Both the position numbers and the translations under genes were made by a program. Below the pieces are notes generated by a model. It made no database searches, was not told the DNA's origin, and saw nothing but the letters and a program-made list of their open reading frames with translations. From contig NZ_JBNHEQ010000022.1 of assembly GCF_050016015.1 (NCBI RefSeq), positions 42,117 to 106,116 on the forward strand: a DNA stretch of 64,000 nucleotides, in the 5' to 3' direction. Source of the stretch: Trichodesmium sp002260545. Its GTDB lineage: Bacteria > Cyanobacteriota > Cyanobacteriia > Cyanobacteriales > Microcoleaceae. This document shows positions 47,801-56,486 of the stretch, one piece after another; position 1 is the stretch's first letter; each line of letters starts with the position of its first letter.

Positions 47801-48622
47801 ATGACGTATTTTTTTATTGGTGGATGTCCTCGCTCTGGAACTACTTTATTACAAAATATTATTTGCTCCGATACCAATGTTAATCCCTTAATTGGAGAAG
47901 TAGGTTATCTGTATCATTTAGTTAATGCTTATAGTACAGGTAAAATTGATTTTGAAAGTCAGAGCAAATATTATTTTTCCGATCTAAAAGAACTCAGAAA
48001 TTTTAGTTCTGAATTAGTCAATAAATTTTTAGAACATATTCGGAAACGTTATACTGATGCTACTCATATTATTCTCAAATACCCTCTCATAGGAGAATTA
48101 TTTCCAGATATTTATGAGTTGGTAGAAGATGTGAAATTTATCTTGATTATTAGAGACCCACGAGATACTATTGCTTCTTTAATTAATGTAGGAAATAAAA
48201 TGGCTATTCAGGGTGAAACTAGACATTTAACTCCGATGTTTACAGAAAGAAAATTATCAGAATTTCTAGAATTTTATCGCCGTGCTTATGCACCTTCCTG
48301 GAATTGTAAATTAGTCAGCTTTCAAACTAAGGTTGCTTATATCAAATATGAACATTTGGTACTTAATCCTGAAACAGCAATTCAACAACTTCAAGAATTT
48401 ACTGGTTTAAATTTAAGTAGTTCTATAAAAGATGATAAATGGCGGAGGAGTCGAATTAATTATAGTCAGTTAAGTGATGCAGAAAAACCTTGGCATTCAG
48501 AACTTTATGGTAAAGGAATATCACCTGCAAGTGTGGGGCGTTATCGTCATGTTTTGCAACAGGAAGAAATTAACTTTATTCAGAGAGAGGCAGCAGAGAT
48601 ATTCAGAATTTTTGGTTATTGA
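47801..48622 (+). CDS. Sulfotransferase-family protein
   Basis: 273 residues. The PAPS 5'-phosphosulfate loop is FIGGCPRSGTTLLQN, and the second, 3'-phosphate-binding element is LIIRDPRDTIASLIN. LKYPLIGELFPDIYELV is consistent with the family. The enzymes transfer sulfate from PAPS to hydroxyls of glycans, lipids or small molecules; the acceptor here is unknown. No glycan operon adjoins. It is followed by a tract of AAGGAAGAA units. Confidence 0.88.
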   Translation: MTYFFIGGCPRSGTTLLQNIICSDTNVNPLIGEVGYLYHLVNAYSTGKIDFESQSKYYFSDLKELRNFSSELVNKFLEHIRKRYTDATHIILKYPLIGELFPDIYELVEDVKFILIIRDPRDTIASLINVGNKMAIQGETRHLTPMFTERKLSEFLEFYRRAYAPSWNCKLVSFQTKVAYIKYEHLVLNPETAIQQLQEFTGLNLSSSIKDDKWRRSRINYSQLSDAEKPWHSELYGKGISPASVGRYRHVLQQEEINFIQREAAEIFRIFGY

Positions 48623-48676
48623 AGGAAGGAAGAAGGAAGAAGAAAGAAGGAAGAAGAAAGAAGGAAGAAGAAAGGT
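48622..48676. repeat. Purine tract GAAGGAAGAAG
   Basis: A run of GAAGGAAG / AAGAAAG 7-bp units that begins at the sulfotransferase stop codon. It is the same type as 14617-14664. Confidence 0.65.
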
Positions 48677-48787
48677 AGATGATGGCTAATAGTTGAATGC
48701 TTACCAGTTATTTTTCTTCTTTTATATTTCCTGTTTCCCGAATCGCTACTCCCTACTCCCTACTTCTGACTCCCTTTTTCAAGTAAC

Positions 48788-49299
48788 ATATATACTCACA
48801 AATTTTCCCTGACTAAAATTTCCGAATAATCTGCCATAGCAATTCTGAAAAATCATCCCACAAACAGCAAAAGTGGAAATTTTACTTCCTGTTTTTAGGT
48901 TTTTCTCACATCTCTGTTTCCATCCATTTTTCCTCAGTAGAAAACCACAAACATTTTCATCCAAGCTACCTATAGGATTTATCAAGTTACAAAAGTAGAG
49001 TTATTTTTCTTCTTTTCTATTCCCTGTTTCCGCCTACTCCCTTCTTCAACGAACATATATACTCACAAATTTTCCCTGACTAAAATTTCCGAATAATCTG
49101 CCATAGCAATTCTGAAAAATCATCCCACAAACAGCAAAAGTGGAAATTTTACTTCCTGTTTTTAGGTTTTTCTCACATCTCTGTTTCCATCCATTTTTCC
49201 TCAGTAGAAAACCACAAAAATTTTCATCCAAGCTACCTATAAGATTTATCAAGTTACAAAAGTAGAGTTATTTTTCTTCTTTTCTATTCCCTATTTCCA
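48788..49299. repeat. Tandem repeat, two units 267 bp apart
   Basis: The 245-bp segment from CATATATACTCACAAATTTT (48788 and 49055) is nearly identical in the two units; only a few substitutions are seen. It ends with TTATTTTTCTTCTTTTCTAT and a CCCT. The core TTTCCATCCATTTTTCCTCA is inverted-homologous to units at 42493-43035. Each unit allows a 68-residue open frame on the minus strand, but these are probably accidental. The second unit overlaps the 3' end of the MscS gene. Confidence 0.8.
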
Positions 49300-50459
49300 A
49301 AATTACTACTTGCTAATCCCCACTCCCCACTCCCTCCTTCAATACCTAAATTTTGACTATACTGCCAATTTTTATAAGTTTCTGTATCACTCAGAATATT
49401 CACATTAAATAAATCTATTCCCTCCTGCTCTAATAAAGCCAATATTGCTAAATTTAATTCGTCATAAGCTCTCGAATAATTCTTTAAATCATTAGTAAAT
49501 CCAATTACTCTAATCACACGAGCATTTCTTTCCAACCCATTAAATCTAACCATACAAGAATCATATAAAAGGTCAATTGATTTAGGAATTTCTCGAATTT
49601 TATCGTTAATATAGGCTATCTTCCTAGCCGAAATCCCATCAATTTTAATATACAAATCAATAGCTGCTGTCTTATTTTCAATTGGTTGTTGAGAGAAATT
49701 TTTGATGCTACCATCAATCATTTTAGAGTTAGGAATTTTCTGACTAGCTCCCTCAGAACCTATATAAATTGTTGTACTTCTAATACCAATATTTTTAACT
49801 TCCGCCCAACAACCACTTGGCAATAAAAGCCAATCATCTATGCGATACAAACTATCACTATAAATTACAACTGTAGCTAACCAATCAGCTAAAACATCCT
49901 TAAATAATAAACCTAATGTTAGACCAGCACCACCGATTAAACCAACTATTGCAGTAGCAGAAGCTCCCAATAATATTTCTCCTGCTTTTAAGGCAAAAAT
50001 TACGATGGCAGTTAATCTAAATAATTTCGGAATATAGGGGCTAATAATATCATCTAACTCTGTGTCTGTTTGAGCTGATAAAATTCTCAAAAACTCTCCT
50101 AAAATTGGAGATGTACGATAGACAATTAGTGCAAAAGTACCTACTATTGCTAAGTTAATAATTCCTGTGATTGTTTGATTTAATTGGGGAGAAATATAAT
50201 CTATCAGGATTAATTGTATGACCCACAATCCGAGTAAATAGATAAACCATCCGATAGGTTGTTTAATAACTGCAATTAATTCATCGTCAAGGGTAGTTTT
50301 TGTATGACGAGTTAAAGCCTCTATTCGCTTAATTACAATTATGGTTAATAATTGTTTTAAGACTAATGTTGCTATTAAAACCAGGACTATAAAAAATATT
50401 ATTATTATAGGTATATCCAGAATTTTGAGATTTTTGATAATTTGCCAAATTGCTTCCAT
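49284..50459 (-). CDS. MscS-family mechanosensitive channel protein
   Basis: 391 residues. N-terminal part has five or so hydrophobic segments (about 17-37, 65-90, 95-118, 140-165, 170-195), then the channel-lining TM3-like GGAGLTLGLLFKDVLADWLA and the beta domain (about 200-290) with VYSDSLYRIDDWLLLPSG, and an alpha/beta C-terminus. The C-terminal 30 residues (EGGSGEWGLASSNFGNRE) are low-complexity and overlap the tandem repeat, so the native end may have been changed. Small-conductance channels release osmolytes on hypo-osmotic shock. Upstream is a MITE copy. Confidence 0.88.
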   Translation of the reverse strand: MEAIWQIIKNLKILDIPIIIIFFIVLVLIATLVLKQLLTIIVIKRIEALTRHTKTTLDDELIAVIKQPIGWFIYLLGLWVIQLILIDYISPQLNQTITGIINLAIVGTFALIVYRTSPILGEFLRILSAQTDTELDDIISPYIPKLFRLTAIVIFALKAGEILLGASATAIVGLIGGAGLTLGLLFKDVLADWLATVVIYSDSLYRIDDWLLLPSGCWAEVKNIGIRSTTIYIGSEGASQKIPNSKMIDGSIKNFSQQPIENKTAAIDLYIKIDGISARKIAYINDKIREIPKSIDLLYDSCMVRFNGLERNARVIRVIGFTNDLKNYSRAYDELNLAILALLEQEGIDLFNVNILSDTETYKNWQYSQNLGIEGGSGEWGLASSNFGNRE

Positions 50460-50540
50460 AATTATCAGTAATGTTTTTCAGAAGTGTAGTTGATTTTGAA
50501 GATATGTTCTATTATGTCCGGATTAACAGTTATAAATAAT

Positions 50541-50623
50541 GGTTCTCCTGCATAGTAATAGTGAGAATATATATTTTTATATATTTTTTTCCCACACTTT
50601 CTATACCATTACTATGCAGCACT
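50541..50623. repeat. MITE-like element with TGCATAGTAATGGT ends, copy D
   Basis: TGCATAGTAATAGT (50549-50562) pairs with ACCATTACTATGCA (50605-50618), one mismatch. The interior is TATATATTTT-rich. It precedes the CyRepA1 gene. Confidence 0.7.
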
Positions 50624-50875
50624 ATCTAAATAATTAGGTAGGAGTCAGGAAGGAGAATAAGATTTGGTATAACACCTATGGTTCCAGAACAATCAAACCT
50701 CTATTATGAGAATAATAAATTCAAAAAGCTACCAACTATGATATAATAAAAGTTTATTCAAAAAATTGAATATTTATATAATCGGCTTGTTGATGCTAAG
50801 GAAAATTTTATATACATATAGTTTATTTTTCTCCTATAATAGAAATTTGTCACTATATATAGAGTGCATCATTCA

Positions 50876-53800
50876 ATGAACCCCAATCCCGAACCACATA
50901 TTAATTATTTCCAAGAATGGACTAATAGCTGTGTTGATGACCAATTAATCCACCTCAATGTTGTACCCTTAGAAGGACAACGACCTTATGAATTTTTATT
51001 TTATTCTGATGCCATTCCTCGACGAAATGATGGTCGAGTAACGAGCGAAATATTAAAAAGATATCAACATATTGAAGAAGGTGGATGGTGGTGTTCTGGA
51101 ATTAATTTACTCTCAGGAGAAGAAGACCTTTGGGGTTGTTTTAAACCTAGTCAACCACGTCATAGTTACGACCAAAAAAAGTTAATAAAATATGAACATC
51201 CTCCCAAAACTCCTACCAGTTTATTTGCTCTAAAAATTCCTCTACATTTATGGCAGAAAATAGCTAGTCGTTATCAATTAGAAATTCTCCCAGAAGATAT
51301 TGATAATAATCAACCAGACCAGGGTTTTTGGCAGTGGTTTATCGCCCATCCTCAGATACCTTTATGTATTACTGAAGGAGCGAAAAAAGCAGGTGCTTTA
51401 CTAACAGCATCTTATGTAGCTATTGCTTTACCAGGAATATTTGGTGGGTATCGAGTTTTGAGAGACGAATATGGCAACCGTATCGGCAAACAAAACTTAA
51501 TTCCTCAGTTAGAAAAGCTGACTAATAATCATCGAGAAATTTATATTGTATTTGACCAAGATACTAAACAGAAAACTATTCAAAATGTTAATGCTGCTAT
51601 TAGAAAAACTGGATATTTGCTCACAAAAAAAGGATGTAATGTTAAAGTAATTTCCTGGAATCCAGAATTAGGTAAAGGAGTAGATGATTTAATCGCTAAT
51701 CATGGAAAAAATGTTTTTGATGAAGCTTATGAAAAGGCATTACCTTTAGAACTTTGGAAAGCTAAATCATTTAGTCGTCTCACATATCCCGTAAATTTGA
51801 GAGTTAATAGTCGCTATCTCTCAGAACAAAATATTTTTAGTTCTTTAGGCAATAATAATTTACAGCAATTAGATAATCTTGATTTAGCTTATAGTACAAA
51901 TTTTCCAGCCAAACTTGTAGGCATAAAATCTGCTAAAGGAACTGGAAAAACTAAATTATTAGAAAAAATAGTTGCTGAAGCTGTTGCTCGTCATCAAAAA
52001 GTTTTAGTTATCGGTCATCGGGTGCAATTAGTACAAGAATTATGTCAACGTTTTGGATTGAAATATATTACAGAAGTCAACTCAGAATCTCCAGATCAAT
52101 TATTAGGTATAGGTTTATGTATTGACTCTTTACATCCGAATTCCCAAGCAAACTTTAATCCCGAAATTTGGTCAGATGGAATAGTAATTATTGATGAAAT
52201 TGAACAGGTAATTTGGCATGGTTTAAATTCTAATACTTGTCGGCAAAACAGGGTAGAAATTCTCAGATGTTTCAAAACATTAATGCAAAATGTTTTAGGA
52301 GGTGTCGGTCAAGTATTTATAGCTGATGCTGATTTAAGCGATATTTCTATAGGTTATTTACAAGCTTTAGCAGGAGTCAAACTAGAACCTTTCATTATTC
52401 AAAATGATTGGTTGCCTGGAGAAAAAGAAGCTTGGCAAATCTTTAATTATCCAGAAAAAACTCCCAAAAAATTAATAGCAGATTTACACAAACATATCCG
52501 TGAAGGTGGCAAACCAATGGTTTGTTTATCCGCGCAAAAATTAACAAGTAAATGGGGAACTCGTGCTTTAGAAGCTTATCTGAAAAAACAGTTTCCCCAG
52601 TTAAAAATTCTGAGAATAGATTCCGAATCTTTAGCAGAACCAAATCATCCTGCCTATGGTTGTATTAAATCATTAAATCAAGTATTACCAAAATACGATA
52701 TTGTCTTAGCTTCTCCCTCAATTGAAACAGGAGTTAGTATTGATATTCAAGGGCATTTTACTTCAGTTTGGGCAATTGCTCAGGGGGTACAAGGAGCAAC
52801 TTCTGTTTGTCAATCTTTAGGTAGAGTTCGTGAAAATATTCCCAGATATTTATGGGTAGCAAATTGTGCTTTTAATCAGGTAGGTAATGGTTCGACTTCC
52901 ATCACTTCTTTGCTTAATTCCGAACAACGTTTGACTCAACTCAATATTAGATTATTACAACAATCTGATTTTGATAGTTTAGATGATTTGGAAGTAGGTT
53001 TTCAGGCAGAATCTTTTTTGTGTTGGGCAAAAATGGCGGTTCGTTTTAATGCTGGAATGAATCAATATCGAGAATCTGTTTTAGAATCTTTACGAATAGA
53101 AGGTCATCAGATTCTAGAAATTTCTCCAGAAGTTTTACCCGATAATTCAGAAACAAAAAAATCATCAGAAACTCCGACAGAAATTAATGCCTTGCAGGAA
53201 GCTATAGCTACCGTAATTAAGCAAAATTATCAGACAGAATGTGAAGCGATCGCCACTGCCAAAAATATTAGTTTATCTGAGTATCAAAAACTCAAAAAAA
53301 GATTATCAAAACCAATTCAAAAACAACGGGAACAACGGAAATTTGAATTAATGTTACGTTATAGCATTCCCATAACTACTGAATTAGTTCAAAAAGATGA
53401 TAGTGGGTGGTATGAACAATTGCAACTACATTATTTTATGACAGTAGGAAGACCATATTTAGCAATGCGAGATAGGGAAGTAGCAAAAAAATTGTTGAAT
53501 TTAGGTAAAGGTAATATTTTTATTCCTGATTTTAATGATTGTTTATTAGGTGCAACTATTGGGGTAATGGAATTATTAAAAATACCCTCATTATTGAAGG
53601 ATAAACAAAGGGAATTGAAAAATATAGATCCAGATTTACAATTGTTAGGAAAAACAGCATTGTCAAACCGAACAGAAATTAAAACTATATTAGGAATAGG
53701 ATTAGCTGCTAACTCTAGCCCGATTATAATTGTGCGGCGTTTTTTGGAGAAAATTGGTTATAGTTTGGAATTTTTACGAACAGAAACTCACCAGAAAAAA

Positions 53801-53926
53801 CGATTGAGAATTTATCGCATTGTTAATCCTGATGATGGTAGGTTTGAAGTATTTCAGCAATGGTTGAGTGGGAGAAAATTAGAGAGTGGAAACTCTTACC
53901 AAGGTAAAATTATAATTAAGTTATAA
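50876..53926 (+). CDS. CyRepA1-type replication protein (DUF3854 and helicase)
   Basis: 1016 residues from ATG 50876 (a GTG four codons upstream is possible). N-terminal DUF3854/Toprim-like domain: LCITEGAKKAGALLTASYVAIALPGI (about 170-195), then IVFDQDTK with acidic metal ligands. The P-loop is KSAKGTGKTK (about 355-364) and Walker B VIIDEIEQ (about 441-448), then SF1/2-type helicase motifs with SIDIQG and QSLGRVREN (arginine finger). This family (CyRepA1) is the replication initiator of many cyanobacterial plasmids. Here it lies in a chromosomal context next to a metabolic gene. It may be an integrated remnant or a chromosomal homologue. No iterons are seen. Confidence 0.85.
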   Translation: MNPNPEPHINYFQEWTNSCVDDQLIHLNVVPLEGQRPYEFLFYSDAIPRRNDGRVTSEILKRYQHIEEGGWWCSGINLLSGEEDLWGCFKPSQPRHSYDQKKLIKYEHPPKTPTSLFALKIPLHLWQKIASRYQLEILPEDIDNNQPDQGFWQWFIAHPQIPLCITEGAKKAGALLTASYVAIALPGIFGGYRVLRDEYGNRIGKQNLIPQLEKLTNNHREIYIVFDQDTKQKTIQNVNAAIRKTGYLLTKKGCNVKVISWNPELGKGVDDLIANHGKNVFDEAYEKALPLELWKAKSFSRLTYPVNLRVNSRYLSEQNIFSSLGNNNLQQLDNLDLAYSTNFPAKLVGIKSAKGTGKTKLLEKIVAEAVARHQKVLVIGHRVQLVQELCQRFGLKYITEVNSESPDQLLGIGLCIDSLHPNSQANFNPEIWSDGIVIIDEIEQVIWHGLNSNTCRQNRVEILRCFKTLMQNVLGGVGQVFIADADLSDISIGYLQALAGVKLEPFIIQNDWLPGEKEAWQIFNYPEKTPKKLIADLHKHIREGGKPMVCLSAQKLTSKWGTRALEAYLKKQFPQLKILRIDSESLAEPNHPAYGCIKSLNQVLPKYDIVLASPSIETGVSIDIQGHFTSVWAIAQGVQGATSVCQSLGRVRENIPRYLWVANCAFNQVGNGSTSITSLLNSEQRLTQLNIRLLQQSDFDSLDDLEVGFQAESFLCWAKMAVRFNAGMNQYRESVLESLRIEGHQILEISPEVLPDNSETKKSSETPTEINALQEAIATVIKQNYQTECEAIATAKNISLSEYQKLKKRLSKPIQKQREQRKFELMLRYSIPITTELVQKDDSGWYEQLQLHYFMTVGRPYLAMRDREVAKKLLNLGKGNIFIPDFNDCLLGATIGVMELLKIPSLLKDKQRELKNIDPDLQLLGKTALSNRTEIKTILGIGLAANSSPIIIVRRFLEKIGYSLEFLRTETHQKKRLRIYRIVNPDDGRFEVFQQWLSGRKLESGNSYQGKIIIKL

Positions 53927-54153
53927 TATAATATAACCCTTGATTTATGAATTAAAAAAATCAGTATAGCGTTTCTCAAGCTTATGAGGTAAACCTATCT
54001 TTAATTTCTTTTCTATTCCCTCCATACCAGTTAAGTATTCCCAGTTAAGTGTTCCCTAAAACAAACGAATTTTGTACCTCACGCTTCTTGGGAATTGCTA
54101 TATACTTATAGTGTTATACTAATCCTTCCTTCGTAATGCTATACTTGGTTCAG

Positions 54154-54191
54154 CAATGAACAATTAATTATTAATAATTAATTGTTCATTG
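54154..54191. other. 38-bp perfect palindrome between CyRepA1 and PRK-like genes
   Basis: CAATGAACAATTAATTATT (54154-54172) is followed immediately by its exact complement (54173-54191). It could be a long hairpin terminator or a repeat remnant. No T run follows on the plus strand. Confidence 0.7.
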
Positions 54192-54476
54192 TTAATTATT
54201 CAGTGATACTTTAGTTCTTAAGTAATTAGGACAGACCTAATCATCTTTTTGTTAATTATTGGCAAATTAATCTTAATTATTATTATGTTTATTTCTCCCT
54301 CACTCCCCTAAAAGTGAATTGCTATAGCTTTTGACTTGTGCGTAGCGCTATACTTCCCATTTCCTTGATTACCAAAAATCTTGCCCTCAGTGCCAAATAC
54401 AACATAAAATTAATTATTACTAAAAATTTAAGGCTGTGCCATATAGGCCATTGTCCGGTACAGGGAGAATAAAATT

Positions 54477-55412
54477 ATGACTCATCGTCCAATAATCCTA
54501 GGTATTGTGGGTGATAGCGCTGCAGGTAAAACGACCTTGACTAGAGGAATAGCTCAAGTATTAGGTCCAGAAAATGTCACTGTTATCTGTACAGATGACT
54601 ACCATCGCTACGATCGAAAACAACGAGCTGAAATAGGTATTACTGCCCTCCACCCAGACTGTAACCATCTTGATATAATGCAGCAACATCTAACCCTGTT
54701 GCGTACCGGACAACCAATTCTCAAACCTATTTATAATCACTCAACCGGAAAATTTGACCCTCCAGAATACATCAAGCCTAACAAATTTGTGATTGTTGAG
54801 GGATTGCTTGGTTATTCGACTAGGGGGGCAAGGGACTGTTACGATGTTAAAGTTTATTTGGCCCCCCCAGAAGAATTAAGAGCGAAATGGAAAGTAAAAC
54901 GGGACACGATGAAAAGGGGCTACACTGAAGCACAAGTCCTGAAAGAGATGGAAAAGCGGGAACCAGACTCAGAGGAGTTTATCCGTCCCCAACGTAAGTG
55001 GGCAGATGTAGTTGTTACTTTTTATCCCCCTTCAAACGATATAAATAGTTCTCAACTTCATGTCCGTTTGGTACTGAGACCAACTATTCCTCATCCAGAT
55101 TTTCTGGCAATTATCGATCAAGGTAGTCCTAATTTTCAACCTGCAGTCCGTTTGGGTTTAGATAGGGATATGGGTAAACCAGTTGATGTTTTGGAAATTG
55201 ATAGTCATGCTACTAAGGAACAGGTAAATGAGTTAGAGATGATTCTTTGCAATGAAATGCCTAACTTAAAAGATTTCTGCTCCCCTGAAGGAGACCCAGA
55301 TATTGGTAAGTTAGTTGGTACAACTGGGGAGTTGCTTCAGAGTTATCCTCTAGCTTTGACTCAATTACTTATTGCTTATCACATGATTAAGGCAACTAAT
55401 ATTTATCAGTAG
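54477..55412 (+). CDS. Phosphoribulokinase-family paralogue without redox cysteines
   Basis: 311 residues, slightly shorter than the usual 330. GDSAAGKTTL (12-21) is the P-loop, VICTDDYHRYDRKQR and TALHPDCNHLD are clearly PRK-like, and KPIYNHSTGKFDPPE is the conserved ribulose-5-phosphate region. The P-loop cysteine of Calvin-cycle PRK (GDSGCGKS) is replaced by Ala16, and the EGLHP segment by EGLLG. The C-terminal cysteine pair of the canonical enzyme is also absent; only Cys38 is kept. It is therefore likely a paralogue with different regulation or substrate. GGGAG precedes ATG 54477. Confidence 0.85.
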   Translation: MTHRPIILGIVGDSAAGKTTLTRGIAQVLGPENVTVICTDDYHRYDRKQRAEIGITALHPDCNHLDIMQQHLTLLRTGQPILKPIYNHSTGKFDPPEYIKPNKFVIVEGLLGYSTRGARDCYDVKVYLAPPEELRAKWKVKRDTMKRGYTEAQVLKEMEKREPDSEEFIRPQRKWADVVVTFYPPSNDINSSQLHVRLVLRPTIPHPDFLAIIDQGSPNFQPAVRLGLDRDMGKPVDVLEIDSHATKEQVNELEMILCNEMPNLKDFCSPEGDPDIGKLVGTTGELLQSYPLALTQLLIAYHMIKATNIYQ

Positions 55413-55416
55413 AAGG

Positions 55417-55537
55417 GAATAGGGGAAAACAGGATTAAATAGTAGCTGTTCACAAGGATTATTGGGTACTCAAAATAACGTTTTTTTCTAATAAAAAACT
55501 CAATCTAGATTTACTTCTCATTTGAAGGGAATAGTAA
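55417..55537. repeat. Repeat next to PRK-like gene, copy 1
   Basis: CACAAGGATTATTGGGTACT, then AACGTTTTTTTCTAATAAAAAACTC and TCTAGATTTACTTCTCATTTG. The AT-only stem (GTTTTT..AAAAAC) may act as a weak terminator. Two more copies are at 55955-56070 and 56071-56176. Confidence 0.7.
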
Positions 55538-55573
55538 TACCAGTTTGATAAATATTTGCTACAAATAGCTAGG

Positions 55574-55765
55574 TTCATTAATGGATAATTGATAATTGAT
55601 AATTGATAATTACCTCTCCCTAAAAGGGAGAGGTAAGACAAATAAGGAAAATATTTATTTCTCTTGGTCGATTGGATATGGTTAGGTAACCCATCCATCC
55701 CATCCTAACGGAATGCTCCGCAAACGACCGCTTTTTCCCCTTGAAAGGGGAGGCTTCAAGGCGTG
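55574..55765. repeat. ACCGAA..GGTATAAAG repeat, inverted copy
   Basis: The order is reversed: TTCATTAATGGATAATTGAT, then TTACCTCTCCCTAAAAGGGA, then CTTGGTCGATTGGATATGGT, CTTTTTCCCCTTGAAAGG and GGAGGCTTCAAG. The CGACC region also matches copy 1. Confidence 0.6.
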
Positions 55766-55954
55766 AATTATCTAATTATTTAATTGTTTAATTATTAATT
55801 ATTTCGGTAATTTTTAGGAGTCAGGAGTCCCATGGGAATGGCTTTAATATAGTTTTTTAGGTCATACATCATATTTTTTGTCCAAGGGACATCTCCTGTG
55901 AAGTCTTTTTATCGCTCTTACTATTCGTAACATTCTTTTTTCAAAATGGTATAA

Positions 55955-56176
55955 AGAAGGGAAAACAGTAAATACTAGCTTTTCACAAGGATTATTGGGT
56001 ACTCAAAATAACGTTTTTTTCTAATAAAAAACTCAATCTAGATTTACTTCTCATTTGAAGGGAATAGTAAAGAAGGGAAAACAGTAAATACTAGCTTTTC
56101 ACAAGGATTATTGGGTACTAAAAATAACGTTTTTTTCTAATAAAAAAACTCAATCTAGATTTACTTCTCATTTGAA
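55955..56176. repeat. Repeat copies 2 and 3, tandem, 116-bp unit
   Basis: AGAAGGGAAAACAGTAAATA at 55955 recurs at about 56071, followed in both by CACAAGGATTATTGGGTACT and the T7/A5 stem. Compared with copy 1 only a few bases differ. No gene is encoded. Confidence 0.8.
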
Positions 56177-56206
56177 AACACTATAAATAGCAAAAATCGG
56201 GAAAAA

Positions 56207-56338
56207 TTGCCGAATAATTAAGGTTTAAAGTCTCTCCTTTAAAGGATAAACAAGAAAAAATTTTCCTTTTATTCAATCCTCTTCCTTTTATGGAGAGGTA
56301 ATTATCAATTATCCATTATCAATTATCAATTATTGAAT
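56207..56338. repeat. ACCGAA..GGTATAAAG repeat, copy 4
   Basis: GCCGAATAATTAAGG, TTTAAAGTCTCTCC, CCTTTTATTCAATCCTCTTC, GAGAGGTAATTATC and a tandem ATTATCAATT end. It ends with ATTGAATGC. Its spacing from the methyltransferase copies is 150 bp. Confidence 0.7.
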
Positions 56339-56486
56339 GCTTTTTATCTATAAGTTTGGGATTTTTTACTAATTATTGAGGATTCTTTATAGTTAGTATT
56401 GAGCTATCGTATCCTTGCCAGATTTTATTTTACAAGAAGGTTGTCTTGGTAGAGTATAAGTGTAAGTAAATTTTGAACTAGAAACT

